Positions 1 to 7,448 of a stretch of DNA of 24,762 nucleotides are shown in pieces. Position numbers and translations under genes: made by a program. The stretch lies in the NCBI RefSeq assembly GCF_938045465.1, contig NZ_CALIBF010000193.1, positions 1-24,762 of the forward strand. Direction: 5' to 3'. The notes beneath the pieces are model-generated. The model was not told the DNA's origin. It saw only the letters and a program-made list of their open reading frames with translations, and did not search any database. Source of the DNA: an uncultured Campylobacter sp. (GTDB lineage Bacteria; Campylobacterota; Campylobacteria; Campylobacterales; Campylobacteraceae). Position 1 is the first letter of the stretch, and the number at the start of each line of letters is the position of its first letter.

Positions 1-13
1 CGTTTGCGTTCAT
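1..13 (-). CDS. Start of a leftward gene cut by the window edge
   Basis: On the minus strand an ATG at 11-13 begins Met-Asn-Ala-Asn and runs off the window. It is preceded by AAAGGAGCGAAA, the same leader (through the ATG) found before the genes at 1239 and at 3559, so a real translation start is likely. Four codons do not allow a product call. Confidence 0.5.
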
Positions 14-340
14 TTTCGCTCCTTTAAATTTGCAGGTTAAAATTTCAAGCGCGCCTTAAATTCCAAGCTGAAGCCAAAATTTCGGGCTATAAATTTTAAA
101 ATTTTGCGGCGCCGAATTTTTTTACGGCCCGATCGCTGTATTCGGCTCGTCTGCAACTATTCGACTCGCCTCTCGGCGGCTTAAATTTAACCTAGATCGG
201 GCGCCGCCGTTTAAATTTAAGCCGTACCGAGCGGGTTCAAAGCCGCGCGCCGATAAAATTCCATCGTAAATTTACTCGCTTTTGGCGTCCGTTTGAAGCG
301 GCGGAATTTTGCGGGCGAGCTAAATTTACATTTCGCGCGC
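14..340. other. Non-coding gap
   Basis: This stretch lies between a leftward gene start and the end of another leftward gene, so it should carry the promoter of the gene leaving the left edge. It alternates AAATTT/AAAATT words with GC-rich tracts. I see no RNA gene, strong hairpin or convincing short ORF. The ribosome-binding site of the left-edge gene is at 17-25. Confidence 0.6.
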
Positions 341-1063
341 CTAATCGAAATCATAATACAGGCTCCATTCGCCGTTTTGCGGGTTTTTGGCAAACATCAA
401 GCTGCCGCCGTCTATGACGTTAAAGCCCGCCTTTTCGTCTGAAGAGACCTGAAAAACGAACTGATAGCCCTCGCCGAAGCTCACTCCCGACTGGCAAAAG
501 GAGGGGTAGCCGCCGAATTTCGTACAGTTGTGATACTCCAGCCCAGCCGTGACGTCGGAATAATAGAGCCTGACCGACCTTTTAAGCTCTAAAATTTCGT
601 GCACGACGTCAGGCTCCAGCCCGCCGCCGTCCCAAACGGGCGTATCGTCCGCGGCAAATTTTGGCTGCAAAGGAAAGGGCTTTATCTGCGAGCGCGGATT
701 TGCAAGCTCCTTTATGACGAGCTCGGCCTCGTTTTTATACTCGCGGACCTTCCACAGGCCGTCCATATTCTCATCAAATTTGCCGATGAGATCGTGCGAG
801 ATGAAGACCGCAAGCAGCTTGACGCCGTCCAAGACCTGCGGCACGTAGGGCAGCGCGGGCAGGTAAAACTGTGCCAGAGGGAGCATCGGCGCGCCGTTTT
901 GATCCACAGGCAGCTCCTCATCCGCCGCGTAAGCGAGCACGCGGCCGATCCAGCACTCATCGATAGCGCCTCGCGGCCTCACGCCGCCAGTCTGAAAATA
1001 GGTGATTTCGCGTGCGATCTTGCGCTGCAGCTCCTTAATCTTTTCTTGCAGATCCGTTTGCAT
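341..1063 (-). CDS. DUF1963 (YwqG-like) protein
   Basis: A 240-residue cytoplasmic protein with no signal peptide or membrane segment. The C-terminal half has the layout I associate with DUF1963: a Gly-Gly-Tyr-Pro-x-Phe-Cys-Gln motif, then a Phe-Val-Phe-Gln strand, then an Asp-Gly-Gly-Ser-Leu-Met-Phe-Ala stretch close to the C-terminus. The biochemical function of the family is not known to me, so none is assigned. The start is supported by AAAAGGAC about five bases upstream and by a TATAAT box on the same strand at 1103-1108. The gene is transcribed alone, back to back with the rightward gene at 1239. Overlapping plus-strand frames, such as 599-1090, look like shadows. Confidence 0.7.
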   Translation of the reverse strand: MQTDLQEKIKELQRKIAREITYFQTGGVRPRGAIDECWIGRVLAYAADEELPVDQNGAPMLPLAQFYLPALPYVPQVLDGVKLLAVFISHDLIGKFDENMDGLWKVREYKNEAELVIKELANPRSQIKPFPLQPKFAADDTPVWDGGGLEPDVVHEILELKRSVRLYYSDVTAGLEYHNCTKFGGYPSFCQSGVSFGEGYQFVFQVSSDEKAGFNVIDGGSLMFAKNPQNGEWSLYYDFD

Positions 1064-1102
1064 TTGCGTCCTTTTCGGTTGGAATTTTAGCGCTTTTGTG
1101 AA

Positions 1103-1108
1103 ATTATA
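1103..1108 (-). promoter_or_regulatory. -10 box (TATAAT) for the DUF1963 gene
   Basis: Exact TATAAT on the minus strand, about 40 bases upstream of the start codon at 1063, with AT-rich DNA before it and no obvious -35. This is the usual form of a Campylobacter vegetative promoter. Confidence 0.5.
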
Positions 1109-1238
1109 GCGTAAATTTTACCCGCCGCCGCGAGCTAAATTTGCAGCGTAAAGAGTTGCGAAAAGTAAGCTTAAAGCTTTTTGAGAGTAAAATTTAAACA
1201 GACCCACGTAGGCGGTAAATTTAATCAAAGGAGCGAAA

Positions 1239-1877
1239 ATGACGAAAGATCAGTGCTGCGTCCTAAAGCATTTGACGGCGGGCGAAACGGAGGGTTTTGA
1301 AAAGATAGGCGAGCTTGGTGACGGCGAGTTTTTGGACGCGCTTATCGCAAAAGGGCTTGTTTGGATGCTTGATTGGGCGGGCGAGGATAGCACGGGCGAT
1401 GTGGGTAAATTTATCAGCTCTAGGCTTGATGCGCTGCAAAGCGGCGTGTCACTAGAGTGCGATAAAATTTACGCAAAGCTCGAAAAAGAAGCAAAAAAAG
1501 AGGGTTTCGAGCGCGGCGATGCGAGCCTATTTTTGATGAACGAGTTTCAAAAAGCGCTGAAGAAGAGCGATTTTAGGCTCTTTACTTTGGATCTTCATAG
1601 CGACGCTTATTATCTGCTCGTCGTGCACAAGGACGCCGAGAAAGATTTTAAAAAGCTAGGCAAGCGCGAGGAGCTATTTTGGGATATTGCGCCGTGGGGC
1701 AAGCGCCGCAAAAGGCAGATCCTTTACGTCATAAACTGCGAGTGCGGCGAGATGTCCGCGTGGCAGCTGGGCGCGGACGAGCCCTCTCCTAGAGACGAGG
1801 TTTGCGAGGTTTGCGGGCGGGTGCTTTTCGACGCAGACGGCAACGCGATGCAGCCTTTAGAGAAGGAATTTATCTGA
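1239..1877 (+). CDS. Hypothetical protein with C-terminal four-Cys motif
   Basis: A 212-residue soluble protein that I do not recognise with certainty. The middle contains Phe-Arg-Leu-Phe-x-Leu-Asp-Leu-His-Ser-Asp-Ala-Tyr-Tyr-Leu-Leu, which resembles DUF6630-type proteins, a weak memory-based match. The C-terminus has Cys-Glu-Cys and, about 25 residues later, Cys-Glu-Val-Cys, a spacing suited to a small zinc ribbon. The N-terminus is acidic and helical. Start choice is firm: AAAGGAGCGAAA directly precedes the ATG. A TAAAAT at 1188-1193 behind a short T-rich tract may be the -10 box. It stands alone between two leftward genes. Confidence 0.65.
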   Translation: MTKDQCCVLKHLTAGETEGFEKIGELGDGEFLDALIAKGLVWMLDWAGEDSTGDVGKFISSRLDALQSGVSLECDKIYAKLEKEAKKEGFERGDASLFLMNEFQKALKKSDFRLFTLDLHSDAYYLLVVHKDAEKDFKKLGKREELFWDIAPWGKRRKRQILYVINCECGEMSAWQLGADEPSPRDEVCEVCGRVLFDADGNAMQPLEKEFI

Positions 1878-2242
1878 TCTTACTTGCTTATCGCGGTTTT
1901 GCGTGCGAAGTTTCAGCCGAATTAAAGCCAAATTTTATTGCGCAGATTGACAGGATTTGGCGCACAGGTTTGGTTTGCAGCTCGGCGGCGAAACGCAGTT
2001 TAAATTTAAGGCTCGCTCGGGCGGCGGAATGTGTTTTGATTTGCGGCTCGCTTTGGTAGTAAAATACGGCTCGGTGCGGCTCGCTTTATTTTGCTGTTTG
2101 CGCGAGCGGTGAAATTTTGAAGTTTGCGTTTGTGTCTTAATAAGACTGCGGCGCAAGACGCACTATTTTAGCGTTTGCGTTCTTGGCTTGATTTTTTATC
2201 CAGCAAGTTCGCAGTCGCGGGCGCATCTACCTATGCTGCGTT

Positions 2243-2298
2243 AAATTTTGATTTTAATGGTTGTGGACGTAGGCTCGCGCCGCTAAAAATCAAAATTT
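2243..2298. repeat. 13-bp perfect inverted repeat
   Basis: AAATTTTGATTTT at 2243-2255 is the exact reverse complement of AAAATCAAAATTT at 2286-2298, with a 30-base GC-rich spacer. It lies between convergent genes, so it could act on transcripts from either side, but it has no U-tract. It may simply be a product of the local word bias. Confidence 0.6.
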
Positions 2299-2404
2299 TG
2301 CCCTGCCGTGGGCGCTAAATTTACAATCTCTAAATTTAAAATTTTAAGCGTAAATTTTGATCTAAAATTTCTAAAGTCGCTAAATTTTAAAATTTAAATG
2401 CAAT

Positions 2405-2422
2405 GCGAGCTTGCCGGCTCGC
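2405..2422. terminator. Possible weak terminator hairpin downstream of proC
   Basis: GCGAGC (2405-2410) and GCTCGC (2417-2422) are perfect complements with a six-base loop. In the leftward direction, that of proC, the hairpin is followed by an AT-rich stretch with short T runs. It sits about 160 bases past the proC stop and the T-tract is interrupted, so this is only a possibility. Confidence 0.3.
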
Positions 2423-2581
2423 TTATCATAAGACTCGCAAATTCTGCCGCAATCGAAGCGACGAACTCATTCGATAAGGATAAGACAAAATTTTAGCTAG
2501 CGCGCCCGCACAGAATTCCGATATTAGCGCGACCGCGAAAGCGCTATGTTTGAAATCCGAAACCGACGAGGTGCGGCGAGG

Positions 2582-3559
2582 CTAACTGCGAGCTTTGGCG
2601 ATGCACGCCTCGATAGCCGCCATCACCGCTGCGCGAAACCCCGCCGCCTCCAGCGCCACCAGCCCCTCTATCGTCGTGCCCGCAGGCGAGCAGACCGCGT
2701 CTTTGAGCTCCGATGGGCGCTTGCCGCTTTGTAGCAGACGCGCCGTGCCCTCTACCGCCGCCGCTACCGCGTCGTAGCACAGCGCCCGCGGTAGTCCGCC
2801 ACGCACGCCCGCGTCCGCCGCCGCCTCGATAAAGGCGCACACATACGCAGGCAAGCTGCCCGCAATCCCCGTAAATGCGGCAAAGCCAGCCTCATCTATC
2901 TCGTAGAATTTGCCGATTTTGGCGGCTAGCGCTCGTACGACCTCCCGACTGGCCTCATCAAAATACTCGCCGTAGCACAGCGCAGTAGCCGACGCGCCGA
3001 TACCCGCAGCGACATTTGGCATCGCGCGGGCTACGAAAACATCTGCACCTACGATATTTTGGGCGCGCTCCAGCTTAAAATTCGGCGCCAAAAGAAGCAG
3101 GATTTTGCCCGCAAGCTCGGGCGCGATCAGGTGCAAAATCTCCTCGTAGCTGGCGGGCTTGGTCGCGAGCACGATAATATCCGCTTCGTGCGTCAGTTGC
3201 GTCTCGCCTTGTAAAATTTGCACGCCATAGCGCTTACGCAAGGCTTCATTTTTGCTTCTAGCATAAGCTAGGACTTGAAGCTTCGTATCGGAGCCGGACT
3301 GCGCGCAGGCGGAATCACGCTCGCGGCTCGCAAAATTCTGCTCTAAATTTGCGGAATTCTGCCCGCAAGGCGCAAAGCTTTGAGTATCGGGCATAAAATT
3401 TTGCCCGTCGTGCGCGGAATTTTCTCCGCTCGCCGTGCAATTTTCCCTATCCTCTGTAAAATTTTCTCCGCCCTTTGCGCAATCTCGCCCACCCGCTGCG
3501 CAAAGTGCGGCGATCATCGCCTCGCCCATATTTCCGCCGCCGATAAATCCCACTTTCAT
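2582..3559 (-). CDS. proC: Pyrroline-5-carboxylate reductase with heptad-repeat insertion
   Basis: Catalyses the last step of proline synthesis, reducing pyrroline-5-carboxylate with NAD(P)H in the cytosol. The Rossmann motif Gly-Phe-Ile-Gly-Gly-Gly-Asn-Met-Gly-Glu is at residues 4-13. Ala-Met-Pro-Asn-Val occurs mid-protein. The C-terminal dimerisation domain has the Ser-Pro-Ala-Gly-Thr-Thr signature. I start at the second Met of the open frame because AAAGGAGCGAAA precedes it, giving 325 residues. The family is usually about 260-280. The excess is a low-complexity segment at residues 25-93, between the first Rossmann helix and the second strand. Residues 32-87 form eight exact heptads, [E/Q/R]-[N/S/D]-[F/S/C]-x4. 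All conserved motifs remain, so I expect a functional enzyme. It is divergent from ilvC. Confidence 0.93.
   Translation of the reverse strand: MKVGFIGGGNMGEAMIAALCAAGGRDCAKGGENFTEDRENCTASGENSAHDGQNFMPDTQSFAPCGQNSANLEQNFASRERDSACAQSGSDTKLQVLAYARSKNEALRKRYGVQILQGETQLTHEADIIVLATKPASYEEILHLIAPELAGKILLLLAPNFKLERAQNIVGADVFVARAMPNVAAGIGASATALCYGEYFDEASREVVRALAAKIGKFYEIDEAGFAAFTGIAGSLPAYVCAFIEAAADAGVRGGLPRALCYDAVAAAVEGTARLLQSGKRPSELKDAVCSPAGTTIEGLVALEAAGFRAAVMAAIEACIAKARS
3299..3466 (-). repeat. In-frame 21-bp tandem repeat inside proC (8 units)
   Basis: Read on the minus strand, eight consecutive 21-bp units encode seven-residue repeats (ProC residues 32-87). Positions 1-3 are [E/Q/R], [N/S/D], [F/S/C]; six of the eight have Asn at position 2. 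Most units carry AAAATT or GAATT at the start. Positions 4-7 vary freely, so this is a degenerate and probably old array. Confidence 0.8.
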
Positions 3560-3580
3560 TTTCGCTCCTTTTAAAGCTAA

Positions 3581-3586
3581 ATTATG
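3581..3586 (-). promoter_or_regulatory. -10-like box (CATAAT) for proC
   Basis: CATAAT on the minus strand, 22 bases upstream of the proC start. It lies within the 137-base divergent region shared with ilvC. No clear -35 is visible. Confidence 0.4.
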
Positions 3587-3660
3587 CCTCAATGATAGCT
3601 CAAAATTTCTTTATCCGCCCTTGCGGCGCGCGGTTTATCTACGTAAAAGCAAATTTTAGC

Positions 3661-3666
3661 TACAAT
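3661..3666 (+). promoter_or_regulatory. -10-like box (TACAAT) for ilvC
   Basis: TACAAT preceded by an AT-rich tract, 30 bases before the ilvC start. The 12-mer TACAATCTCGCC here differs by one base from TACAATCCCGCC in the promoter region of the M23 peptidase (13093-13104). Confidence 0.45.
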
Positions 3667-3696
3667 CTCGCCTAAATTTTTAAAAAAGGATGCGTT

Positions 3697-4719
3697 ATGG
3701 CAATAAACGTTTTTTACGACAAAGATTGCGATTTGGGCTTGATTAAGGCTAAAAAGGTCGCTATGATCGGCTTCGGCTCGCAAGGGCACGCTCACGCCGA
3801 AAATTTACGAGATAGCGGCGTAGAGGTTATCGTGGGTCTTAAAAAAGGCGGCGCGAGCTGGAGCAAGGCCGAGGCGAAGGGCTTTAAAGTAATGAGTGTC
3901 AGCGAGGCTACGAAAGCCGCGGACGTCGTAATGATCCTAACGCCCGATGAGTTTCAAGGCGATATTTTTAAAGCGGAGATCGAGCCGAGCTTAAGCGAGG
4001 GCAACGCGATCGCGTTCGCGCACGGCTTTAATATCCACTTCGGACAGATCGTCCCTCCAAAGGGCATCGATTGCATTATGATCGCTCCGAAAGCCCCGGG
4101 CCATACCGTCCGCAACGAGTTTGTAAGCGGCGGCGGCGTACCGATGCTGATCGCCGTTTCGCAAAACGAAAGCGGCAGAGCCAAAGAGCTTGCTCTAAGC
4201 TATGCAAGTGCGATCGGCGGCGGCCGCACCGGCATCATCGAAACGACCTTCAAAGCAGAGACCGAGACCGATCTTTTCGGCGAGCAGGCTGTGCTTTGCG
4301 GCGGACTTTGCGCGCTCATTAACGCAGGCTTTGAGACCCTCGTAGAGGCTGGATATGAGCCTGAGATGGCGTATTTTGAGTGCCAGCACGAGATGAAGCT
4401 GATCGTGGATCTCATCTATCAAGGCGGTATGGCCGATATGCGCTACTCGATCTCAAACACCGCAGAATACGGCGATTACGTAAGCGGCAACCGCGTCGTA
4501 AACGAAAGCAGCAAAGCGGCGATGAAAGAGGTGCTAAAGGAGATCCAAAACGGCAAATTTGCAAAAGACTTCATCCTCGAGCGCAAAGCTGGCTACGTGC
4601 GAATGAACGCCGAGCGCAACATCACGGCAAACAGCTTGCTTACCAAAACCGGCGATAAGCTTCGCGCGATGATGCCGTGGATCGCCAAGGGTAAGCTCAT
4701 AAATAAAGATAAAAACTGA
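3697..4719 (+). CDS. ilvC: Ketol-acid reductoisomerase
   Basis: Cytosolic NADPH- and Mg-dependent enzyme of valine, leucine and isoleucine synthesis that isomerises and reduces acetolactate or acetohydroxybutyrate. At 340 residues it has class I length. The N-terminal Rossmann domain has Gly-Phe-Gly-Ser-Gln-Gly-His (residues 25-31), followed by a Lys-Lys-Gly-Gly-Ala-Ser-Trp loop that should help set cofactor preference. His109 lies in Ala-His-Gly-Phe-Asn. The metal-binding helices contain Asp192 and Glu196 (Thr-Asp-Leu-Phe-Gly-Glu-Gln) and Glu228 and Glu232 (Phe-Glu-Cys-Gln-His-Glu). Ser-Ile-Ser-Asn-Thr-Ala-Glu-Tyr-Gly follows at 251. AAAAAAGGA precedes the ATG. It heads a rightward run with the next two genes, an order I recall from C. 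jejuni. Confidence 0.97.
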   Translation: MAINVFYDKDCDLGLIKAKKVAMIGFGSQGHAHAENLRDSGVEVIVGLKKGGASWSKAEAKGFKVMSVSEATKAADVVMILTPDEFQGDIFKAEIEPSLSEGNAIAFAHGFNIHFGQIVPPKGIDCIMIAPKAPGHTVRNEFVSGGGVPMLIAVSQNESGRAKELALSYASAIGGGRTGIIETTFKAETETDLFGEQAVLCGGLCALINAGFETLVEAGYEPEMAYFECQHEMKLIVDLIYQGGMADMRYSISNTAEYGDYVSGNRVVNESSKAAMKEVLKEIQNGKFAKDFILERKAGYVRMNAERNITANSLLTKTGDKLRAMMPWIAKGKLINKDKN

Positions 4720-4732
4720 TTTCGGCTGAGCT

Positions 4733-5938
4733 TTGGCTAATACAAATCCACGCGGGCGCCGCAAAAAGCGCCCGATCAACTACGCAACGATCGCCTTTGT
4801 CGTAATCTTATGCTTTTTAAGCGGTGCGGTTACTTACGCGGTTTTGGATCTCGTATTTTCGGGCAATAAAGCCGCGTTGCAGCAAAGCTCGCGCAAACAA
4901 ACTCCCGAAAGCCCTTCCGATTCTCGCGGTAAAAAGCCTCGTTTAAGCGCTGCACAGAAGGAAGCTCTGATTCAAAAGGAGCTTGATAAGATCGCCGAGC
5001 AAAACGTAACTACGCCCAAGATGAGCATCGAGCCCGCACGGCAGAATTCCGCAGGACAAAATTTAGCGAGGCAAAATTCAGCAAACGACAACTCGCAAAA
5101 TTCCGCAAATTCTATCGCTTCCTTAAATTCCGTCGCCGTAAATTCGGCAAATGACGGATCGGATGTAAATTTTACCGCGGCAAATTCCGCGCCAGAAAAT
5201 TCCATAAATTCTACCGCGCAAAGCCATGCTTCTAGCGGCGCGGACGATCTTTCTAAATCGCCGCGCAAGGCTTTGCCCGCAGGCTCTCGCGCAAAGCTAG
5301 CGATCATCATCGACGACGTAGGCACCGGCGAGCAGGCGCAAAAGCTCATTGCTCTGCCCGTGCGCGTGACGCCGTCCATCTTCCCGCCCGAGTATCAGCG
5401 CAAGGACACACGCGCGCTCGCTCGCGGCTTTGAGCATTACGCGATCCACCTGCCGATGGAGGCGAGCTCTGCCAAAAATAACTCTGCTACGCTGCGAACT
5501 TCGGATAATTACGAGAAGCTGCGTGGCGTCATAGCCAAGCTGCGCGCGGACTTTCCGAACGCTAAATTTATAAACAACCACACCGGTTCTAAATTTACCG
5601 CCGACGAGCGCGCGATGCAAAACCTGCTGCGCGCGATGAACGAGCATGGATTTTTATTTATCGACTCACGCACGAGCCCCGCTACTAAGGCTAAGGCGGC
5701 GATGAATGGGCTTGGCATGCGATACGTGCATCGCGATGTGTTTTTAGATAATCAAAACAGCGTCGCCGCGGTGCGCAAAAAGCTGCGTGAAGCCGTCGCG
5801 CTTGCTAAAAAGCAGGGTTACGCCATCGCTATCGGCCATCCCAAAAGCTCCACTCTGCGCGCGCTTGCAAACAGCGCCGATATCCTAGGCGAGGTCGATT
5901 TAGTGTATTTGGACGAAATTTATGAGTACTACGAGTGA
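4733..5938 (+). CDS. Divergent polysaccharide deacetylase-like (YibQ/DUF610) envelope protein
   Basis: A 401-residue protein anchored by one N-terminal membrane helix (about residues 18-40) after a basic stretch, so the catalytic-like domain should be periplasmic. The C-terminal domain (about 186-395) has the family landmarks: Ile-Ile-Ile-Asp-Asp-Val-Gly (191-197), His-Leu-Pro-Met-Glu-Ala (239-244), Asn-Asn-His-Thr-Gly-Ser (281-286), Phe-Ile-Asp-Ser-Arg-Thr (309-314), His-Arg-Asp-Val-Phe-Leu-Asp (333-339) and Ile-Gly-His-Pro (367-370). Substrate unknown. Residues 103-160 of the linker are Asn-Ser-rich. Translation appears to start at TTG, because a TGA lies in frame six bases upstream and no ATG fits. 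It follows ilvC by 13 bases and overlaps dprA by 17. Confidence 0.85.
   Translation: MANTNPRGRRKKRPINYATIAFVVILCFLSGAVTYAVLDLVFSGNKAALQQSSRKQTPESPSDSRGKKPRLSAAQKEALIQKELDKIAEQNVTTPKMSIEPARQNSAGQNLARQNSANDNSQNSANSIASLNSVAVNSANDGSDVNFTAANSAPENSINSTAQSHASSGADDLSKSPRKALPAGSRAKLAIIIDDVGTGEQAQKLIALPVRVTPSIFPPEYQRKDTRALARGFEHYAIHLPMEASSAKNNSATLRTSDNYEKLRGVIAKLRADFPNAKFINNHTGSKFTADERAMQNLLRAMNEHGFLFIDSRTSPATKAKAAMNGLGMRYVHRDVFLDNQNSVAAVRKKLREAVALAKKQGYAIAIGHPKSSTLRALANSADILGEVDLVYLDEIYEYYE
5039..5212 (+). repeat. In-frame Asn-Ser-rich repeat (about 15-bp period) in the deacetylase-like gene
   Basis: Asn-[Ser/Leu/Phe] pairs fall at residues 105, 110, 115, 120, 123, 126, 132, 137, 146, 151, 156 and 159, mostly in steps of five residues (15 bp). 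The DNA repeats AAAATT[CT]/AAATTC words in one frame (AAT-TC or AAT-TT codon pairs), as in the proC insert. It lies in the linker between membrane anchor and catalytic-like domain. Confidence 0.7.
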
Positions 5939-6710
5939 GCTTAGTTTTAAAATTCCAAGCCTAGCAAGGCTCGGTGCGAGCGAGCCCGCGCGGCTGTATT
6001 TTAGGGGCGAGCCGGCGCTGCTACAAAAGCGCCGCATCTCGATCGTGGGCTCGCGCAAGATGAGCGTTTATAGCAAAAATTTAATCCTGCGTCTCGCGCG
6101 CGCCTTGAGCGATGCGGACTTTTGCGTCGTAAGCGGTGCGGCGATCGGCTGCGACATAGCTGCTCACGAAGGGGCGTTTCCAAACACGATCGCGGTTTTT
6201 GGAAACGGCCTTGATCAAATTTATCCCGCGCAAAACGCCGCCATGATCGGCAAAATTTACGAGCGCAGCCTCGCGCTTAGCGAGTATGAGGATGGCGTGA
6301 GCGCGCGCGGATTTCAGTTTTTGCAGCGCAACCGCATCGTCGTGGCGCTGTCCGAAGCGCTGATCGTCGCTCAAGCCGAGCCCCGCAGCGGCTCGCTGCA
6401 AAGCGCGCGCCTAGCTCGCGAGATGGGCGTGCCCGTGTACGTGCTGCCGCACCGCATGGACGAGAGCGCGGGAACGAACGATCTGCTCGCAAAATCTCAG
6501 GCGCAACTAATCGCGGATTTTGGCGAGTTCGTAGCTTCTTTGGCTCCACAGACGACGCAAAACACTGAGCGCGCACGGGATGAGGTGATGGAATTTTTAG
6601 CGCTAAATTCCGATCTGCAAGCGGCGATCGAGCGCTTCGGCGATAAAATTTACGAATACGAGCTTGAAGGCAGGATCGAAATTTTAGGCGCAAAGATCGT
6701 GGCAAAGTAG
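5922..6710 (+). CDS. dprA: DNA processing protein DprA
   Basis: Binds incoming single-stranded DNA during natural transformation and loads RecA on it. The 262-residue length is normal for this phylum. The Rossmann-like core starts at Arg-Ile-Ser-Ile-Val-Gly-Ser-Arg (about 38-45). It continues with Val-Ser-Gly-Ala-Ala-Ile-Gly-Cys-Asp-Ile-Ala-Ala-His (a form of the usual SGxAxGxDxxAH motif), Ala-Val-Phe-Gly-Asn-Gly-Leu-Asp-x-Ile-Tyr-Pro, Gln-Arg-Asn-Arg-Ile-Val, and Glu-Pro-Arg-Ser-Gly-Ser-Leu. The last 40 or so residues could form the short winged helix seen in many DprA proteins. The ATG lies inside the previous gene (17-base overlap), so translation is probably coupled. Confidence 0.93.
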   Translation: MSTTSELSFKIPSLARLGASEPARLYFRGEPALLQKRRISIVGSRKMSVYSKNLILRLARALSDADFCVVSGAAIGCDIAAHEGAFPNTIAVFGNGLDQIYPAQNAAMIGKIYERSLALSEYEDGVSARGFQFLQRNRIVVALSEALIVAQAEPRSGSLQSARLAREMGVPVYVLPHRMDESAGTNDLLAKSQAQLIADFGEFVASLAPQTTQNTERARDEVMEFLALNSDLQAAIERFGDKIYEYELEGRIEILGAKIVAK

Positions 6711-6857
6711 CCGGCGGGCGCTTGCTCGTCGCGGTTTGATCGGCGCCGCCTGCCGGCATAGCGTGTTTGCATGGCGCATAGTCTGCGCGGCCGGAGTTTA
6801 AATTTAGAAAAAGGCGGCTCGGTAAAATTTTACTTTCCGCAAGTCCCGCTCGAGCTT

Positions 6858-6882
6858 AAAACAAACCCGCGCGGCTTGTTTT
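6858..6882. terminator. Possible terminator downstream of dprA
   Basis: AAAACAA (6858-6864) pairs with TTGTTTT (6876-6882). After one mismatch the stem is extended by CC/GG with a CGCGC loop. The 3' arm ends in a run of T. It lies about 150 bases past the dprA stop. The stem is mostly A-T, so confidence is low. Confidence 0.3.
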
Positions 6883-7416
6883 TGTGCAGCGCCGCTTGCC
6901 TCCGCTTGCGGTAATGATCGGTTTGTGAATGCTTCTCGCGATCTATAAATACTTTGCGGTGCGGAATTTAAGCGTTAAAATGCATGAAATTTTCTGAAAT
7001 AGCGTTTAAATGTTTGTTTGCCTATCGTGCTAAATTTTTGCGGGTAAATTTGGCTGCAGATTTCAGCATAAGCGTGGTAGGCTGAATTTGCCACAAGGAA
7101 AAATTTTGATCGTAGCAGCAAAAATTTTATGAGCTATAAAGCGTAGGGGCTTGTATCTGCTCCGTCGTGTGAATGCGGGTTTGCTTTAAAATTTTGATTT
7201 TACGTGGGGTGGGTTGGTTGCACGTCCGGCATCTGTACGGCAAGGTTTATGCCCGCCGTGAGTTTGGGTGTCGCTTATGTGCGGCTCGCGCGGATGTAGC
7301 GGGGGTGTGCTGAGCCGGGCGTGGCGATCGAAATTTTAAAATTTGAAGCTCGTGGCACGCTAAATTTAATAGCTCGCAAGCGCCACGAGCGAGTGAAATT
7401 TATTATGCCTATTTTG

Positions 7417-7448
7417 TATGAAATTTCATAAAATTCCACGGTGGAATT
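7417..7448. repeat. Two adjacent palindromes of the AAATTT/AATTCC type
   Basis: TATGAAATTTCATA (7417-7430) is a perfect 14-bp palindrome. AATTCCAC (7432-7439) and GTGGAATT (7441-7448) form 8-bp arms around one central G. They are the clearest members of a cluster of similar words extending to 7548. Confidence 0.7.

Larger units (their letters stand above)
1878..2581. other. Non-coding gap with AAATTT words and inverted repeats
   Basis: About 700 bases between the convergent ends of the gene at 1239 and proC. The short frames here lack ribosome-binding sites and plausible protein composition. The centre, about 2310-2400, is dense in AAATTT and AAAATTT words spaced 10-20 bases apart. A 13-bp inverted repeat (2243-2298) and a GC hairpin (2405-2422) are listed separately. 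Confidence 0.6.

Noticed and set aside
599..1090. 163-codon plus-strand frame over the DUF1963 gene
   Set aside because: It has no ribosome-binding site and no family-like motifs. The opposite strand encodes a coherent protein with leader and promoter, so this is a shadow frame.
1878..2059. Extension or frameshifted tail of the 1239 gene
   Set aside because: The overlapping frame at 1802-2059 is Arg-rich shadow sequence. The gene ends naturally at TGA after a plausible C-terminus.
2582..3559. proC as a pseudogene because of the insertion
   Set aside because: The frame is intact, with Rossmann and C-terminal motifs present and a good leader and promoter. The insert keeps the frame.
4972..5379. 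135-codon minus-strand frame with Ala-Glu-Phe repeats
   Set aside because: It is the antisense image of the Asn-Ser repeat in the deacetylase-like gene and has no ribosome-binding site. The Glu-Phe pattern is just the reverse complement of AAATTC words.
6710..6757. GCCGGC inverted repeat right after dprA as terminator
   Set aside because: The arms are only six bases, the loop is 36 bases and no T-tract follows.
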